DNA of 64,000 nucleotides, taken from assembly GCA_021234155.1 (NCBI GenBank), contig JAJEKV010000006.1, positions 28,988,327-29,052,326 of the forward strand, in the 5' to 3' direction. Source of the stretch: Isoetes taiwanensis. Lineage: Eukaryota > Streptophyta > Lycopodiopsida > Isoetales > Isoetaceae. The position numbers were made by a program, and so were the translations under genes. This document shows, piece by piece, positions 23,657-35,899 of the stretch. How positions within the stretch are numbered: the stretch's first letter is position 1; the number at the start of each line of letters is the position of its first letter. The notes below the pieces were generated by a model that saw only the letters and a program-made list of their open reading frames with translations, made no database searches and had not been told where the DNA came from.

Positions 23657-24269
23657 TCAAGACCCTGAAATTCGTGACCCAAATATGTGAATGAATATAA
23701 AGCAATGGCCTATTTCTAATTTGATTAAAAGGCATTGGGCTATTTTTATCTGGACTATAAGATAAGATAAGATAAGGAAATGGGTGATTATTTGAAGACT
23801 GCTTAAGGATAAGACTGAATATATATGATCATATGATAGACAGATTGATTACGAACTGAAATGCTGATTCATAACCATAATGCAAATGGAGATGCAAAAA
23901 TACCTGCCTTCTTCCTTGTTGAATCGACCTTCTTGAATGGTGAATTGACCTTTTTGACTAGAGTTACTGGATGGGCTTCAGCTGAATCGACCTGCTCCCT
24001 TGAATCGATTGGAAACAGACCCGCGTATAGTCAGTACTTTGCCTCAGCTTTGCCTCCAAAAAAATCAGGGATCGAATTTTTCTCCCAAAATATTGTCTTA
24101 CAAAAAACGGCCGTTTTTTCGTAAAAAAGGGCACCAAAAAATGCCACGTAGGCGTTTTCAACAAGGCATTTTTTGAATGCACGTTTTCGCGTTTGAAAAC
24201 GGCCTTGGTCGAAAATTAAAAAGACGGCAAAAAAATGGCAAAAACGGCCTTTTTCGGTAACTATAGAAT

Positions 24270-26360
24270 AGCCTCCACTCTATGGACTTCACATCTTAAT
24301 TTTCAAATCAACATACCACCAAAGAATGAAAATTTATCCTTTAGGCGTAATCCATCCTTGTCAAACACAATTGCATCATCATCTATGTCTTAAATGACAT
24401 AAGCTCTGCCATCCAATCCAAGCTGATGCCTCTCCAAACTTGAAAAGTTCAAAGCTAGCTCCATACAAATGATTTAAGCTAAAGAAAGATGCCTATTAGA
24501 CAGCTCCAATGCTCCACCCTTCTAGCACTCAATCTGACATAACTCCAGCTTAGAAATAACTCAATTATTACTTAATAGGTATATTCTATGCATCCACATC
24601 AATAAGAGGAACAGAGAAACATGCACATCCAATCCAAGATAACAAGCATAATGTAGTTAATGCAACTTTTCATAGTGAAGATGTTATGTGCCATAGAATG
24701 CTAACCCACCATTCAAGAGAGATACTCAGGCCAGATTAGATGATATGTATTCTCTCAAGACTTCTCAGGTGGCCAAATCCAAAAGGTGACAAACAAAACA
24801 CATAATTAAATCCCCCAGTCTATGTATCTTATAACTAGATAGCATACTTAAGTTGATATAAGGGAGCCCATAAGGATTCTAGCACCTACTATAGAGAATT
24901 CCTTTACGACTTATCTAATGACATAGAAGTATCTTAGGTTATACACTTAATCTCTATATCTGACCTCTTCCATACATCTACTCCAATCACACTGGTTAGT
25001 CCTTCAACAAAATTTTATAAGAACGAACTGCTATTAATTTCAATCAAGCTCCTACTCGCTTTTCTCTACATGTTTCATGTGTTTTCTTGGGCTCCAAGTC
25101 CAAATCCTTTGGCTATATCCAATAAGTCATATAACTCAAATGCCACCTCTTCCTTAGAGTATCTGCAACCACTTCTAGCAAGGCAAATAATTACTATACA
25201 TGGAAGCACCGTTATGGTATTTACAATCCCAAGAAAATCTTTTCTTTTTGGCCTCCTTTTGACCTTCATAGTTATAACCATTCCAATATCTTAATAAACA
25301 AGTCAGGAAGAGTTCCAATATCGTCTTGTTGCATGACATTTCAATCTTGCTTTGTGGCCCAACAAGTCGGTCCTTCTATCCACCATTACCTTATTCCTTC
25401 TTATAAATAACTAATATTTAATTCGCAATTCTCCTCTCTTAGCAACATTATAACTCCAAGATTTTTCAAACATTGTTCAAACACTCTCTCTTCCATATGC
25501 ACAATTACTTACTTTTCTTTATAGATTATTATCAACTATCTCCATCTCAATGTATCAGATAAAGCATTTAGTTGATCATGAACAACATGCTTACAACTCT
25601 TCCATTAGAATCTAGAATTTTTAAGATAGCACTTCCTATACATATACGTCCTTTTCTACCTTATCTCATGTCTGCACTTCATTCAAATACATTTAGTTTG
25701 CCTCCCATGGTTTACTTATTATCACCATTACTTGCGTTACTGCTCTAGTTATTGTACCTAAAATAAGTAACATCAAACACTCCCGGCTCACCAATTCTTC
25801 AATTTAATATACTGTGAAGGCTGATATCATTCTCTATACACGGGTGCATATCCTAGTTTGTTCCATTAAGTATTTTCTTATGCTCCAGGAACTCTTTCAA
25901 GGCCATCACAGACTACTCTAGCTATAACCTTCGATAACGTCCAAACAAGATGAATCATATTAGTTTTAGATCTCATGTAGGGTCATGGTACAAGAATCGT
26001 GACATTTCCTTTGATGTCTCACATTTGCTATTTGTGCACGACCCCCAAATCTCCAATCTTTTGTTATGTCCAATAATATCCAAACACACTAACCTCAATT
26101 GAAAACTTGTCGGACACGACCTTGTTGTGACCTTATCCAACTATAGCTCAAATGCCATCAACTTAACAATCTATTGTTGTATGTAACACAATATGCTAAT
26201 ATGTTGATGCCACTTTGTTTTCTCAATCCTAGCCTTGAAAGAAACCACCTAACATCAACTCAACAAACTTATTATTCACCTCCAAATATGATACACTGGA
26301 CCATACTTCAATAGCATTGCATTATCACTGTGCACTGCTTACTTCAAGTACTTTTACAAC
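24270..26360. other. AT-rich intergenic stretch, no gene seen
   Basis: About 2.1 kb of AT-rich sequence between the hAT-like element and the LTR. No open frame has a recognisable motif. It could be decayed retrotransposon sequence, but I found no domain to support that. Confidence 0.45.
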
Positions 26361-26366
26361 TAGAGT

Positions 26367-26724
26367 TGTTGGGGTGGTCACCACTCACCACTCGCCACTC
26401 TCCACAGTCACCACTCACCACACTCATCATCACTCACCACACTCACCACTATTGAGGTGGTATAAAAGATCGTATATTGTATATGGAGTGATATACGCAC
26501 ATGCACGCGTGCAGGATATTTGCACGTATGCATTGTGGAGGAGGCATGATCATCATCGTGTTATCTGAGCAGAGAGAAGAACAGAGGGACGGTGTATTGA
26601 GAGAGAGTATTTTTGCTTGATCTAGCTATGGAGATGATGTTGTGCATTGCATAGATTTGGTAAATTGAAGCTTGGAGTATTGGTTTTCCATCCTTCTTGC
26701 AAGGTTAGAGTTCGAGCTCTAACA
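26367..26724 (+). mobile_element. Long terminal repeat (5' LTR) of an LTR retrotransposon
   Basis: A 358-bp segment begins TGTTGGGGTGG and ends GAGCTCTAACA, giving the short inverted TGTT/AACA ends expected of an LTR. A TATAAAA box lies at about 26462. The left part has a short direct repeat of caccactcac. The segment is followed two to three bases later by a primer-binding-site-like TGG motif and then by gag sequence. No matching second LTR was found downstream. Confidence 0.65.
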
Positions 26725-26727
26725 ATT

Positions 26728-26745
26728 TGGCGACCACGGTGCTCG
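26728..26745 (+). promoter_or_regulatory. Putative tRNA primer-binding site
   Basis: TGGCGACCACGGTGCTCG starts three bases after the LTR end, where reverse transcription is normally primed. It begins with the required TGG, complementary to a tRNA CCA end. I cannot name the tRNA without a search. Confidence 0.5.
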
Positions 26746-27112
26746 ACAGACCATTGATTGGCAAGAATTTCCAGTGAAAAAGGAGTTGTTATTGTATTGG
26801 TGATCGTCGGTAAAGAACGACACCATTGAGCAAGGAGCCGTTTCTTTGTGTGAAGGGGATTTTGCCGTAATTGATTTATGGGGTACAATTTGACAAGGGG
26901 AGCATAGTTTTATGCCCAAAAGAAGTAAGAAGGATATACCACCAAGCTCCATCGTAACAAGAAGGGGACCGGTGAGTCAATATTTTGGCTCAAAATTGCA
27001 TCAAGATTCAATTTTATTTTCAGATTTGGGAGCAGATCTGGGGTCTAATTCTCAGATCCCGGAGGTAATTCATTTACCGATCTAGAAGGTAATCCAAATT
27101 TCATTTTTCAAA

Positions 27113-28440
27113 TTGAAGGGAGATTCCATTTCGTTTTTTCAAATTCAAGAACCTCAAGAAGAGGCAGAGATGGCTGTATTACCACCCATGGTGTGGGGTT
27201 TTCAGACAATAGGCATTCCAAAGTTTGATGATCTGGTAGATCGGAATCCTTTGAAGCATATTGTGAAGTTTGAGAGGTATTGCCAGCAATGTAAGTTACC
27301 GGCTGCTGATTACTTGCTTTGGTTTCATAGTTCTTTGCAAGATTCAGTGGAGAAATGGGCACAAACTTAGCCAGATACCATGACATATCAAGAATTAAAG
27401 GAAGCTTTCATTGCTAATTATCAAGAAGTTCATGTAAGGATAAGACTATGGAAAGGTGGACCAATTTCACACAAAAAAAAAAGATGAAGATCAATTAAAG
27501 AGTATAATTAGAGGTATATTGCGGTTCTCAAAGCCGTGGTTCATTAGAAGATTGCAAGGAATGATGAAATGGATATCCAACGGTATGTGAAAGGGCTGAA
27601 ACGAGCTATTGCTCATAAGGTGAAGGCTAAACAGCCTACAACATTGCTAGAGGCACAAAAGTATGCTCTCAAGGCTAAAGATAAGCTGGGATACATTCAT
27701 GAAGTTGTTGTTCCAGAGCATAAAACAGAGGATATTGCAGCCAAGATTTAATTCTAAGCTTACAATTGGTGAGAAGCCAAGGGAGGTTCAGTTTATTACT
27801 TGTGAGTATTGTGGGTCTATTGGACATTCTGATACTACATGTAGATTGCTGAAATTCTGCTCAAGATGCCAAATAAAGGGCCATAATGATCAAGAATGTA
27901 GGAAGAAGAGATTCTTTGAGAGGGCCAATCCGGTATTTGCTGTTATGCAACAAGCACCACCTATTCCTATTCAACCAATGCAAGCAGCACCTATCATACC
28001 AAAAGTTCCAATGATGCCAGAAGCTCCAATTGCCCAACAAGCTCCAATGGGTTCCACATAAATGGTGCAGCCAAAACAGGGATGGTATCCAAGTAAGGCT
28101 CATTTGTATTGCAAGGTATGTGCTAAATTCAAGCATGATGAGAGTACTTGTTGGAAAATTCATGGGAAACCAAAATGGGCAACCCACAAGTATCCACCAA
28201 GGCAGCAAGTGTTTGAATCAGTACCTCTTCCTAATAATGATGTTCGCATTCAAGATGCAAAGTACATTGATAATCCTCAAATTAAGGCTCTTATTGAGGA
28301 GCTTAAGAAGTAAGAGAAGGCAAAATCAGTAGTAAATTGTGGATTTATTGAGGTGGAAAATGATCCATTTCAGCAAGAAGAAGAGATTGGAGAAGTAAAT
28401 GTGGTTACAAGATCATAAAAGGTGGTTCAAGAACCAAGAG
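27113..28440 (+). pseudogene. Broken gag polyprotein with three CCHC zinc knuckles
   Basis: The N-terminal block from the ATG at 27170 reads MAVLPPMVWGFQTIGIPKF and FERYCQQCKLPAADYLLWF, like a retrotransposon gag capsid domain, and stops at 27368. Later frames restore coding: VKGLKRAIAHKVKAKQP at about 27585-27635, then zinc knuckles CEYCGSIGHSDTTC (about 27800-27842) and CSRCQIKGHNDQEC (about 27858-27900). A Pro/Met/Gln-rich linker follows, then a third knuckle CKVCAKFKHDESTC (about 28110-28152). These knuckles bind the element's RNA. At least five stops or frameshifts interrupt the reading. No protease, reverse transcriptase or integrase follows: the sequence is replaced by minus-strand L1 homology from about 28.5 kb, so the pol part was lost. 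Ty3-type affinity is an inference from gag style only. Confidence 0.8.
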
Positions 28441-28539
28441 TAGTGAATTATAGGGATCATCTTGCAAAGCCATTTTAGTATCTCTCATTTGATGGAATAA
28501 AATCTTCTTCTCAACAACTTTAGCTGTATGAAACTGCTT

Positions 28540-31500
28540 TGTCCATTCTTTAATCCAAGCTTTGGAGGATTTCAAGATTAGAGTAGAAGCTTTTCATGGA
28601 GTTATAATCAGTCACTCTAGGGAGATTAGAGTAAAAATCTCTAAATTGCTCACAGAAAGTACTATTTTGAAGCATGCTAGAATTGAACTTAAATGGAATA
28701 TTTCCAGATCTTGGAACAGAGATTTGATGATTAGTGCAGAGAAATTGAGGTTGATGGTCAGAAATGGCTATAGACTCATCATTAATAATATAGGAATTAT
28801 CCCAAATATTAGTTCTAGAAATATTCAAATAGAATCTGATCTGTCAAGAGCACAGTAGACTCTAGCATCTTCTTTTCGCTTGTTTGACCAGGTATACTTA
28901 GCAAATGAAGAAGGAATCAATAACAAGGAATTATCATCAATGAAGCTACTCCAATTAAACTTTTCAAGTCTGGTCATGTTGATTTTGCTTCCTAATTTTT
29001 GATTCCAAGTTGGGGTATTGTCGAAATCACATGCTACAATCCAATCCATGATGTTCTGATTCTTCATCCAATCCAATCCATGATGTTCTGATTCTTCATC
29101 CAGATATTAATATCAGACCACAGAAGCTCCCTCTCCTTAGGATTAGTTGAGGCATAGATATTAATATGGCCAAAAGGCTTATCTTTAATTTTGAAGATAG
29201 TATTCTGCCACATTCTATTTGGGCTGTTATAAAATAACTCAGTTTGCAAATCCTTCCAAATCATACATATACCACCTGAGGTACCATTTGCTTCCATCCA
29301 AATTGAAGAGCTACCAGGTAGAATCCACTCACCCAAGTTAGCACACTCAAATTTCTGTAATTTTAATTCCTGCAGCAAAATAATATCAGCCTTATAAGAT
29401 TTTATTTGAGAAATGATTCCTCCTTTTAAGGGCTCCTTTTTATCCTCTAAGATTCCAAGATAGTATCTTCATGGAAAGGAAATAAGAAGACAGGAAAGAA
29501 GGAGAAGGAAGGAGCACTATTTGTGCTTAGTTTTAGCTTTTCTTTTTCTCTCCATTTTCTGTTTACTTCTAATGTTATTAGCTGGGGCATTTAAATGAGC
29601 AGAGATGTTTGCTATTATGTTGTCTTTAACTTTATTAGATTCCTGTTTACTTTTATGAATAGGGGCAGGTGTATTAAGGTAATATTCAAGATCCCAATTA
29701 TTATTTTTTCCTTTTATATAGGAATTTTCTTTGTCATTGTCATCATCCTCAGAAGAAACACCTCCAGGAATAAATTTGAATAATTTATTAGCAAACAGAT
29801 TAATAAGAGAGCTTTTATGCAATTCATTAATTCCATCTCTATTATCAGAAGGAGTCTTAATAGAACCAAAAACTTGCCTGAGAAAATCCTCCTCAGCTTC
29901 AAAGTTATTTTGTTTTGTAAACTCTGGAGTTTCTGGAACAAATTCACTGTCATAACCATTTTATCTGCTCCAAACTATGGTAGTGTTTTCTTCCACCATT
30001 CTATTCTCTTGCTGACTATTCTGACTGCTGTTATCCATATTATTTTTATCTTGATTTTCCATTAAGGAATTCTGCACTTTACAGATGAAATCAATGGAAG
30101 ATAGCTGATGAGCAATTTTATTTGAAATGAAAGGTTGATCTTTTGGGATGGGTAATATAGAGTCTGGAGAAGATAGGTTAATAAGGTCTAAAAAGTTTAT
30201 GTTTTTGGGATCAACAATCTCATTGCCATGCAAGTTTGAAGGCGGAGATTTTGGAGGCTGAGGTGTACAAGGTTGGTCTTTAGCATAGTCCTCATTCTTT
30301 GAATGCAATAATTCCATTTGTTCTGCATGTGGATTAGTAAAAATAGCAAATTGATTTGAGCATAGAATTACCTCCTCATATCTTTATTAGATAATAAGGT
30401 ACCATGTCTTTTTTATCTCCTTCAGTAGATTTGGAGACTTAATTAGTGTTAGTCACCTTAACTATGTCCAAATCCATGGTATCCTGTGCAATCTGTTTAG
30501 TTTCTTATGGAGAAACTCTGAGAGCAGTTTGCCGAATATTAGAGTTTCTTTTTTATTCTGGTAATGAGCTACTTTCATAACCATTGAAGTTGATTTTCCT
30601 CATGGAAGTTTCAGCAATACCTCTGCTTGAGATATTATTCTCAATGAATATTGAGTTACCCTTGATGCCATTATAGTCCTTCTGTTTTTTGCCTGTCACT
30701 TTATTTTGTAATGAGTACTTTGCCTGAATTTCCTTAGTTAATGAATCTCTCTTAGCTTTAGCTGGATCCAATTTGATAGATTCCAATTTGAGCTAGGGAT
30801 ATTATGACTGTACTTATTTTTGACCAGCAAGCTCAATTTTGTGGCAATCTGAGATAAAGTGGAATGAAGCTCCACAGTATTTTTAGAAGCACAACTGACC
30901 TTAGCTTTACCCTTGTAATTATATTTTTCTGTCTCAGTCATATCAGCAGTAATTATAAAGCTATATTTGGAGTTCCTTTTTAATTAAATCTACAGCATTA
31001 AGTTGCTCTTTTTCCAATCTTTTTTTTGGCAATTCTTCTGACACTTCCATTAACCTTTCTCCAAGCAGTATCTTGAACCTCTTGGGACCTTTCTAAAACA
31101 GTCAGAATTTTGGTATTCGAGGGTGCCTTGTTATTATCAACATAATTTCCATCTGAAATATTATCAGAAGCCGCTTTCTCCTTACAATTTGCATACAAGA
31201 AATGCCTAGATCACAAGTTAAGCAAATAGGAGGTACGCCATTCCACTTAAGGTCCAAGGATATTTTTGGCCAAAGCAATCTGTGAAGGGAATAGAAGTAG
31301 GAATTTCTTTTGAGAGGTCAATTTGGACACTAGAGGCTTATAGGGAGCATATACTGAAGATACATAGTTTCTAATGGAGTTAAAAAGGCTCTTGATTGAT
31401 TCTTCATTCCGATAAATAGAATTCAGACCAAAGAAGAAAGTTGAGGCCACATAAAAATTGTTTAGATCAGCAGTTGATAATTTGGAACTCCATTTTATAA

Positions 31501-32700
31501 AGGATAAGTGAAAATTCTCAAACACAAGAATGCCACTATGCAAAAGAAAGTTCGCAGACCTCTGATTTCCAAATTCAATCATAATATAAGGATAGTTTAG
31601 CCAATATACAACATTGATAGTAAGCCCTTTTAAAAGAGAAAGCAGAAATGACCAGAGTTTTTCAATACTGATCTCCACTTTGTTAACTTTTATAATGACA
31701 GCAGTATTGAAGAGACACTTCAATGTTTCAAACACCGTAGGGGAGTTGAGATAAATACCATGAACAGTGGCGAGATTGGAAGTGATATTTGGACGCTCTT
31801 GCTGAAGAATGGACTCCCAAATTTCATCCGACTGAACTTCATTAGCATGCCTCGGAATCCCATAAGGAAAAGGAGTGACAGTGGCAGAATCAATTTCAGG
31901 ACGAATTCCAATCGCATTTGGATCTTTGGATAAATTGTCCTAGATTGGAGTTTTATCAGAAAGAGGAGTCATTCCTCTTTTTTCCAGCAAAGAAAGGTCC
32001 TTAAAATTTCCAGAAGGGATGAAATTTGAAGGATCAGCAGAGATATTCCAAAGATTTGCCAAAAGAGAGCCTTGATCCGCCTTTGGGAGCGCTAAGAAAC
32101 AATGGAGAAAGGGCAGAATGGAAGACTTTTGATTTAACGGGTAATTGAAAATCATAATTGCATTAGGAGGGAACAACAAAGGGATAAAATTGAGCGAGAA
32201 AAGCAGGGAAGAGCTAAAGAAGAGGGAAAAATCAGGCTAGAGCGTAGCAGAAAAGAAAGTTGAACAATTTAGGTGGACCAGATTACTTCCAAATGTTAAA
32301 TTGTAGAAATTAGACATTGCTAGACCAGAAATAAGAGTCAATTTTCCATTCAAATTGGAGAGTAGAGCTTGACAATAATTTTCTCTTCCGACCAGTTACA
32401 ATGCACTCGAAATATTCCAGTTGCTGCGATATTTCTAGATCCCGCAAACTCTTCCAACCAAGAATCAATGACCTCAGTTTCAAATTCAATACAACTCGGT
32501 ACAAAGGTGTATTCCTGTGAGAAATAGTTATCTGAGAAAAGATTTCTGTTAAGAAAGAATTCCAAAGTTCAGCAGGAAGGCCATAAAGAAATGCACAGAT
32601 AAGTTTTTGTCCATGTTTGATAATAGCGAAGATTTTAGATTCCATAGAAAGAGCAGATCAAGAGCAATTCGAATAAAACTGACCCTCTACAAGGGCAACC
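28540..32700 (-). mobile_element. L1-like LINE, 5' half (ORF1 and endonuclease), degenerate
   Basis: Read leftwards from 32.7 kb. Near the 5' end (32645-31247) are frames resembling the plant L1 ORF1 domain (DUF4283-like), including AIIKHGQKLICAFLYGLP and, at 31735-31247, VVYWLNYPYIMIEFGNQ. A Lys/Ser-rich linker runs to about 29.5 kb. The APE endonuclease follows at 29378-28550: LLQELKLQKFE, SIWMEANGTSGGICMIWK, NIYASTNPKERELLWSDI, CDFDNTP in place of GDFN, KYTWSNKRKEDARVYCALDR and the terminal catalytic SDHQP. It then breaks off at about 28540 where gag sequence abuts. Reverse transcriptase is absent. A 32-bp tandem duplication at 29043-29103 repeats the NQNIMDWI codons. Many stops show it is dead. 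Confidence 0.75.
29043..29103. repeat. 32-bp tandem duplication inside the L1 endonuclease
   Basis: aatccatgatgttctgattc begins at 29043 and again at 29075, giving two head-to-tail copies. It duplicates the coding sequence for MKNQNIMDW and shifts the frame of the endonuclease. Confidence 0.9.
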
Positions 32701-33639
32701 AATCTATTTGCTTGGATTTCCCTTCAATCAGGCTCGAATTTGAGTTTCAGTAGAAGTTCTTGTCAAGAAATTGATTCAAAGAGAAAAAGAGAGAATAGGA
32801 CAAAAAAAACCAAGAAAAATGGTGCAGGCATTTTTTTTTCCTATTTGTTGTTGCCAAAAACAACTGTTATACATTGCAAATCAAACGCAGTTTATGTCAC
32901 CTACGATCAATAATAGTGATGTCAATTACAAATCAAACAAAAATTTATGTCAACTGCAATCAAACAAACTGTAGTTCATGAACAAACTATAGTTCAAAAT
33001 TTGGCTTATGAATCAGTGAGAAGAGAAAATGACAAAGAATGAACAAATGAAAAGAACGAAGAATGAATGGCCTGCAACTTCAACAACCTGTAATGAACCA
33101 TGAACAACATAAGAAGATTTATATAAATATAAGGATCACTGATTCAAAATCAAAGTACACAATACATTTATATAGTAGACTGGTATATTTATATAAGGAT
33201 CAGATACATAAGGATCAGTGGTCAGATAGAAAATCAGGATCAGTAGTCGAATACAAAATCATTGATACAGAAGGATTAGTAGCCAGATCAGAGCACTCAT
33301 TCTAAGGTCGTGGACGACAAGGGTAGTTCTAGTTGAGAGTTTTCACTTCAAAAATTACCCACTCATAATGCTTTATGTAGATGCATTTAGCATGAATATT
33401 TTGAAGAGGAGATGCATTTCAAGCCCGAGCCACAATATCAAGGCTCAGGAGTGCAGGGCAACTCTTGAGCATTTTGGGGCTCCAGTGGTGTAGATTAGCC
33501 ACGAAGATCATCGACGACATGTGGAGCAGTTGGTTGCGTGTTCCGTGGTCTGCCACTTCACTGGCCCTTTCTTGGATCTGAAGCACGTGGGATCTTGGCT
33601 GTCTGGGCACCTTCATAAGCTAGGCTTCCTGCTTATCAA

Positions 33640-35200
33640 TATATCAAGCTTGTGGCAAAAGATCAACTTTGCTTTCTTTTGATGTTTGAATCTCCAGAGC
33701 CGGCTGCTCAACTCATAGAACGAGGTGTTGATCCTCTTTGGAAACACTTCTTGCTCTATTAGCAATATGTTCCTGGATCCTTTCCAGCTAAGCCAAATGC
33801 CTTACATGCCCCCTTCTGGTTTGCTATTAAAGATTTCCCTCCAGAGCTACAGGATTCGAAGTTCATTTCTGCCATTGCTAATGAGATTGGACTCCATTTC
33901 AACACTCCATAACCAATGGCATCACAAAGATTTATGTTGCAAGGCCCATTCATCGTGATTTACCTCAAACAATTGTTGTCCAGAGCAGGCCCATGTTCTT
34001 TCCGTCTAAGCTATCCTTGTTGAATGGTTCTGAGCTATCTCTCATGTTTTATGAAGCCCCTCTCTTTGCTCAATATCGCAAGGTTCACCAGCAGGGTCCT
34101 TCATCTGCTCCTCCGGCACTCCGTGCTCCTAGATTAGCTCCCACCTCAATGGATATCTCTCACACCCTTGTGACTGCCCCCCTACTCTTCCAGTTGCAGA
34201 TCCCTCACCTCAATCTCTGGATCACCAAATGTTGAGATTGGCTGATTGCAAGAGCAAATTGAAGAGGCTCGTGGATAGTACATGGACATTGATCGGCGTG
34301 GCATCCACCCCCCACCAAAACATCCACCGGCTCTTCCTCAACCACGAAAATCAGCTAAGGGATCTAATTCCTCTGCATTCCAGCCCTCAGTTCCTGCTTC
34401 ATGTAGTTCTACTCCTCCCATTGCATCCTATTGTGGTCGCTTTGATCCATTTTAGTGGGCTGATTTGGTTGATGACATTATTGCCATACCGGCGGTCGCA
34501 TCTGAATTGGCCCCATCACATGGTCAATGCGGTTAGTTTTATCGAATGTTCAGGGGGTAGCCTCCGCCTCCCTGAAGCGGAGTCGTATTTCTTTCTACTT
34601 ATCTAGATTGGATGCTCAGTTTGTATGTCTTCAAGAGCATAAGTGTCGTAAGGGAGACGTATCAAAGCTTGCAGACATGATTGGTCGAAGGTTTAATGTC
34701 GCAACAGCTAATTCTGCCAGTGCAGGGGTGGTGATAGCATGGCTTCCTTCCTTGCTCATTTTGGTCGTTGGGCCCTAATTGTATGGCAGGAACAAGGGGT
34801 TAAGTATGGTCTAATTAATGTTTATGCCCACAACAGGCCCCATCAGAGAGCTTTACTGTGGGCCTCCTTGCGAGGAAGATGCTCAGCCTGGGCTGCCATA
34901 TTTTATGGCTTCTTGTTGGGGATCTTAATATGGTGGAAATGGAGTCTGATCAGTTGGGGGGGCACCTCAACAGTGGTGTTGATTTTGAACGCCATCAGTG
35001 GCTTTGTCTACTCCATGACTGTAACCTCTCGAAGATTGATGGTGAAGGTGCCTTTACTTGGTGCAATGGTCAAGTTGATGGGGGTCATGCAAGCTCTCGG
35101 TTGGATAGAGCTTCCTGGAATGCAGATGTAGTTGTGGCACTCCAGGGCTCTTCTGCTCATAATTATATAATTGAGAATAGCTATAACACTAAGTGATTTG
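33640..35200 (+). mobile_element. L1-like LINE, 5' half (ORF1 and endonuclease), degenerate
   Basis: From about 33700 one frame reads PEPAAQLIERGVDPLWKHF and APFWFAIKDFPPELQ, with ISAIANEIGLHFNTP after it, resembling the plant L1 ORF1 DUF4283 domain. An ORF2 endonuclease starts near 34527: VLSNVQGVASASLKRSRI, DAQFVCLQEHKCRKGD, then after frameshifts GLINVYAHNRPHQRALLW, GDLNMVEMESD at about 34915-34950, GAFTWCNGQVDGGHASSRLD at about 35047-35105. It ends near 35195. No reverse transcriptase follows. The copy is frameshifted in at least three places and inactive. It lies head to head with the minus-strand L1 at 28.5-32.7 kb. Confidence 0.8.
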
Positions 35201-35899
35201 TGCATGTTTTTCTTCTCAAGAACCTGAACCTCAGGCTTTCATGTCACGGTTGAAGAGGAGTTGCCCATACCAGAATTAGAAGAGAAGGATGAGTAGCATT
35301 GGCGCCTTACAACCATGGCTTTTCTTCTTGCCATTCTAGACAACTAAATAGTGAGGAACTTGAAGCAAATAATTGTATTATGACATGGCCTCAATTTTGA
35401 TACCAAGAATGATGGTACGAACTGGTGGGAGTAGTATAGGAATGGCAGAATTATGTTATGGTGGTAGAACTATGATGGTAGAGTACCATAAAACCTTTAT
35501 GATATCATCACATATACAATTCACATCATATACAAAACCTTTGAATACAACTTTCACATCATTACATAAAAAGCACATTATATGTCCAAAGTTTGAGTCA
35601 ATATGGACTGTTATATAGCCATTGGTCAGCATTATTTGCCTATGCCATTGTTTTGTTGATATTCTATTAAAATGTTGAGATGTCAAAGCCAGAAAATACT
35701 CCAAAACTAATAAGAAGCCAGTAGTACTTTTGCAATATCAAAAACCATTGAACTATAATTAGTACTTGCCTTTTCGCATTAGAAACAACATCAAAAAAAT
35801 GCTATAATAACTAACTTGCCTTGTCACAACTTAGATCTTGTTTTTGGATGCAACTAACCATGCATCCTTTGGCATCTGACGAATACTTTGTGTCATTGA

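Larger units (their letters stand above)
19161..24263. mobile_element. Probable hAT-superfamily DNA transposon (5.1 kb), degenerate
   Basis: The ends are inverted: the left end reads TAGTTACTGAAAACG from 19161, and the right end read on the minus strand gives TAGTTACCGAAAAAGG from 24263. Both ends continue into simple GAAAAC/GGCCGTTTT-rich sequence. A broken hAT transposase C-terminus lies inside on the minus strand (22153-22838). The 8-bp flanks are TAGAAACA on the left and TAGAATAG on the right, matching at five of eight positions, so target-site duplication is suggestive only. A 335-bp MITE is inserted at 19606-19940. The rest of the transposase (BED finger and catalytic N-terminal portions) was not recognised, so the element is either internally deleted or decayed. 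Confidence 0.55.
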
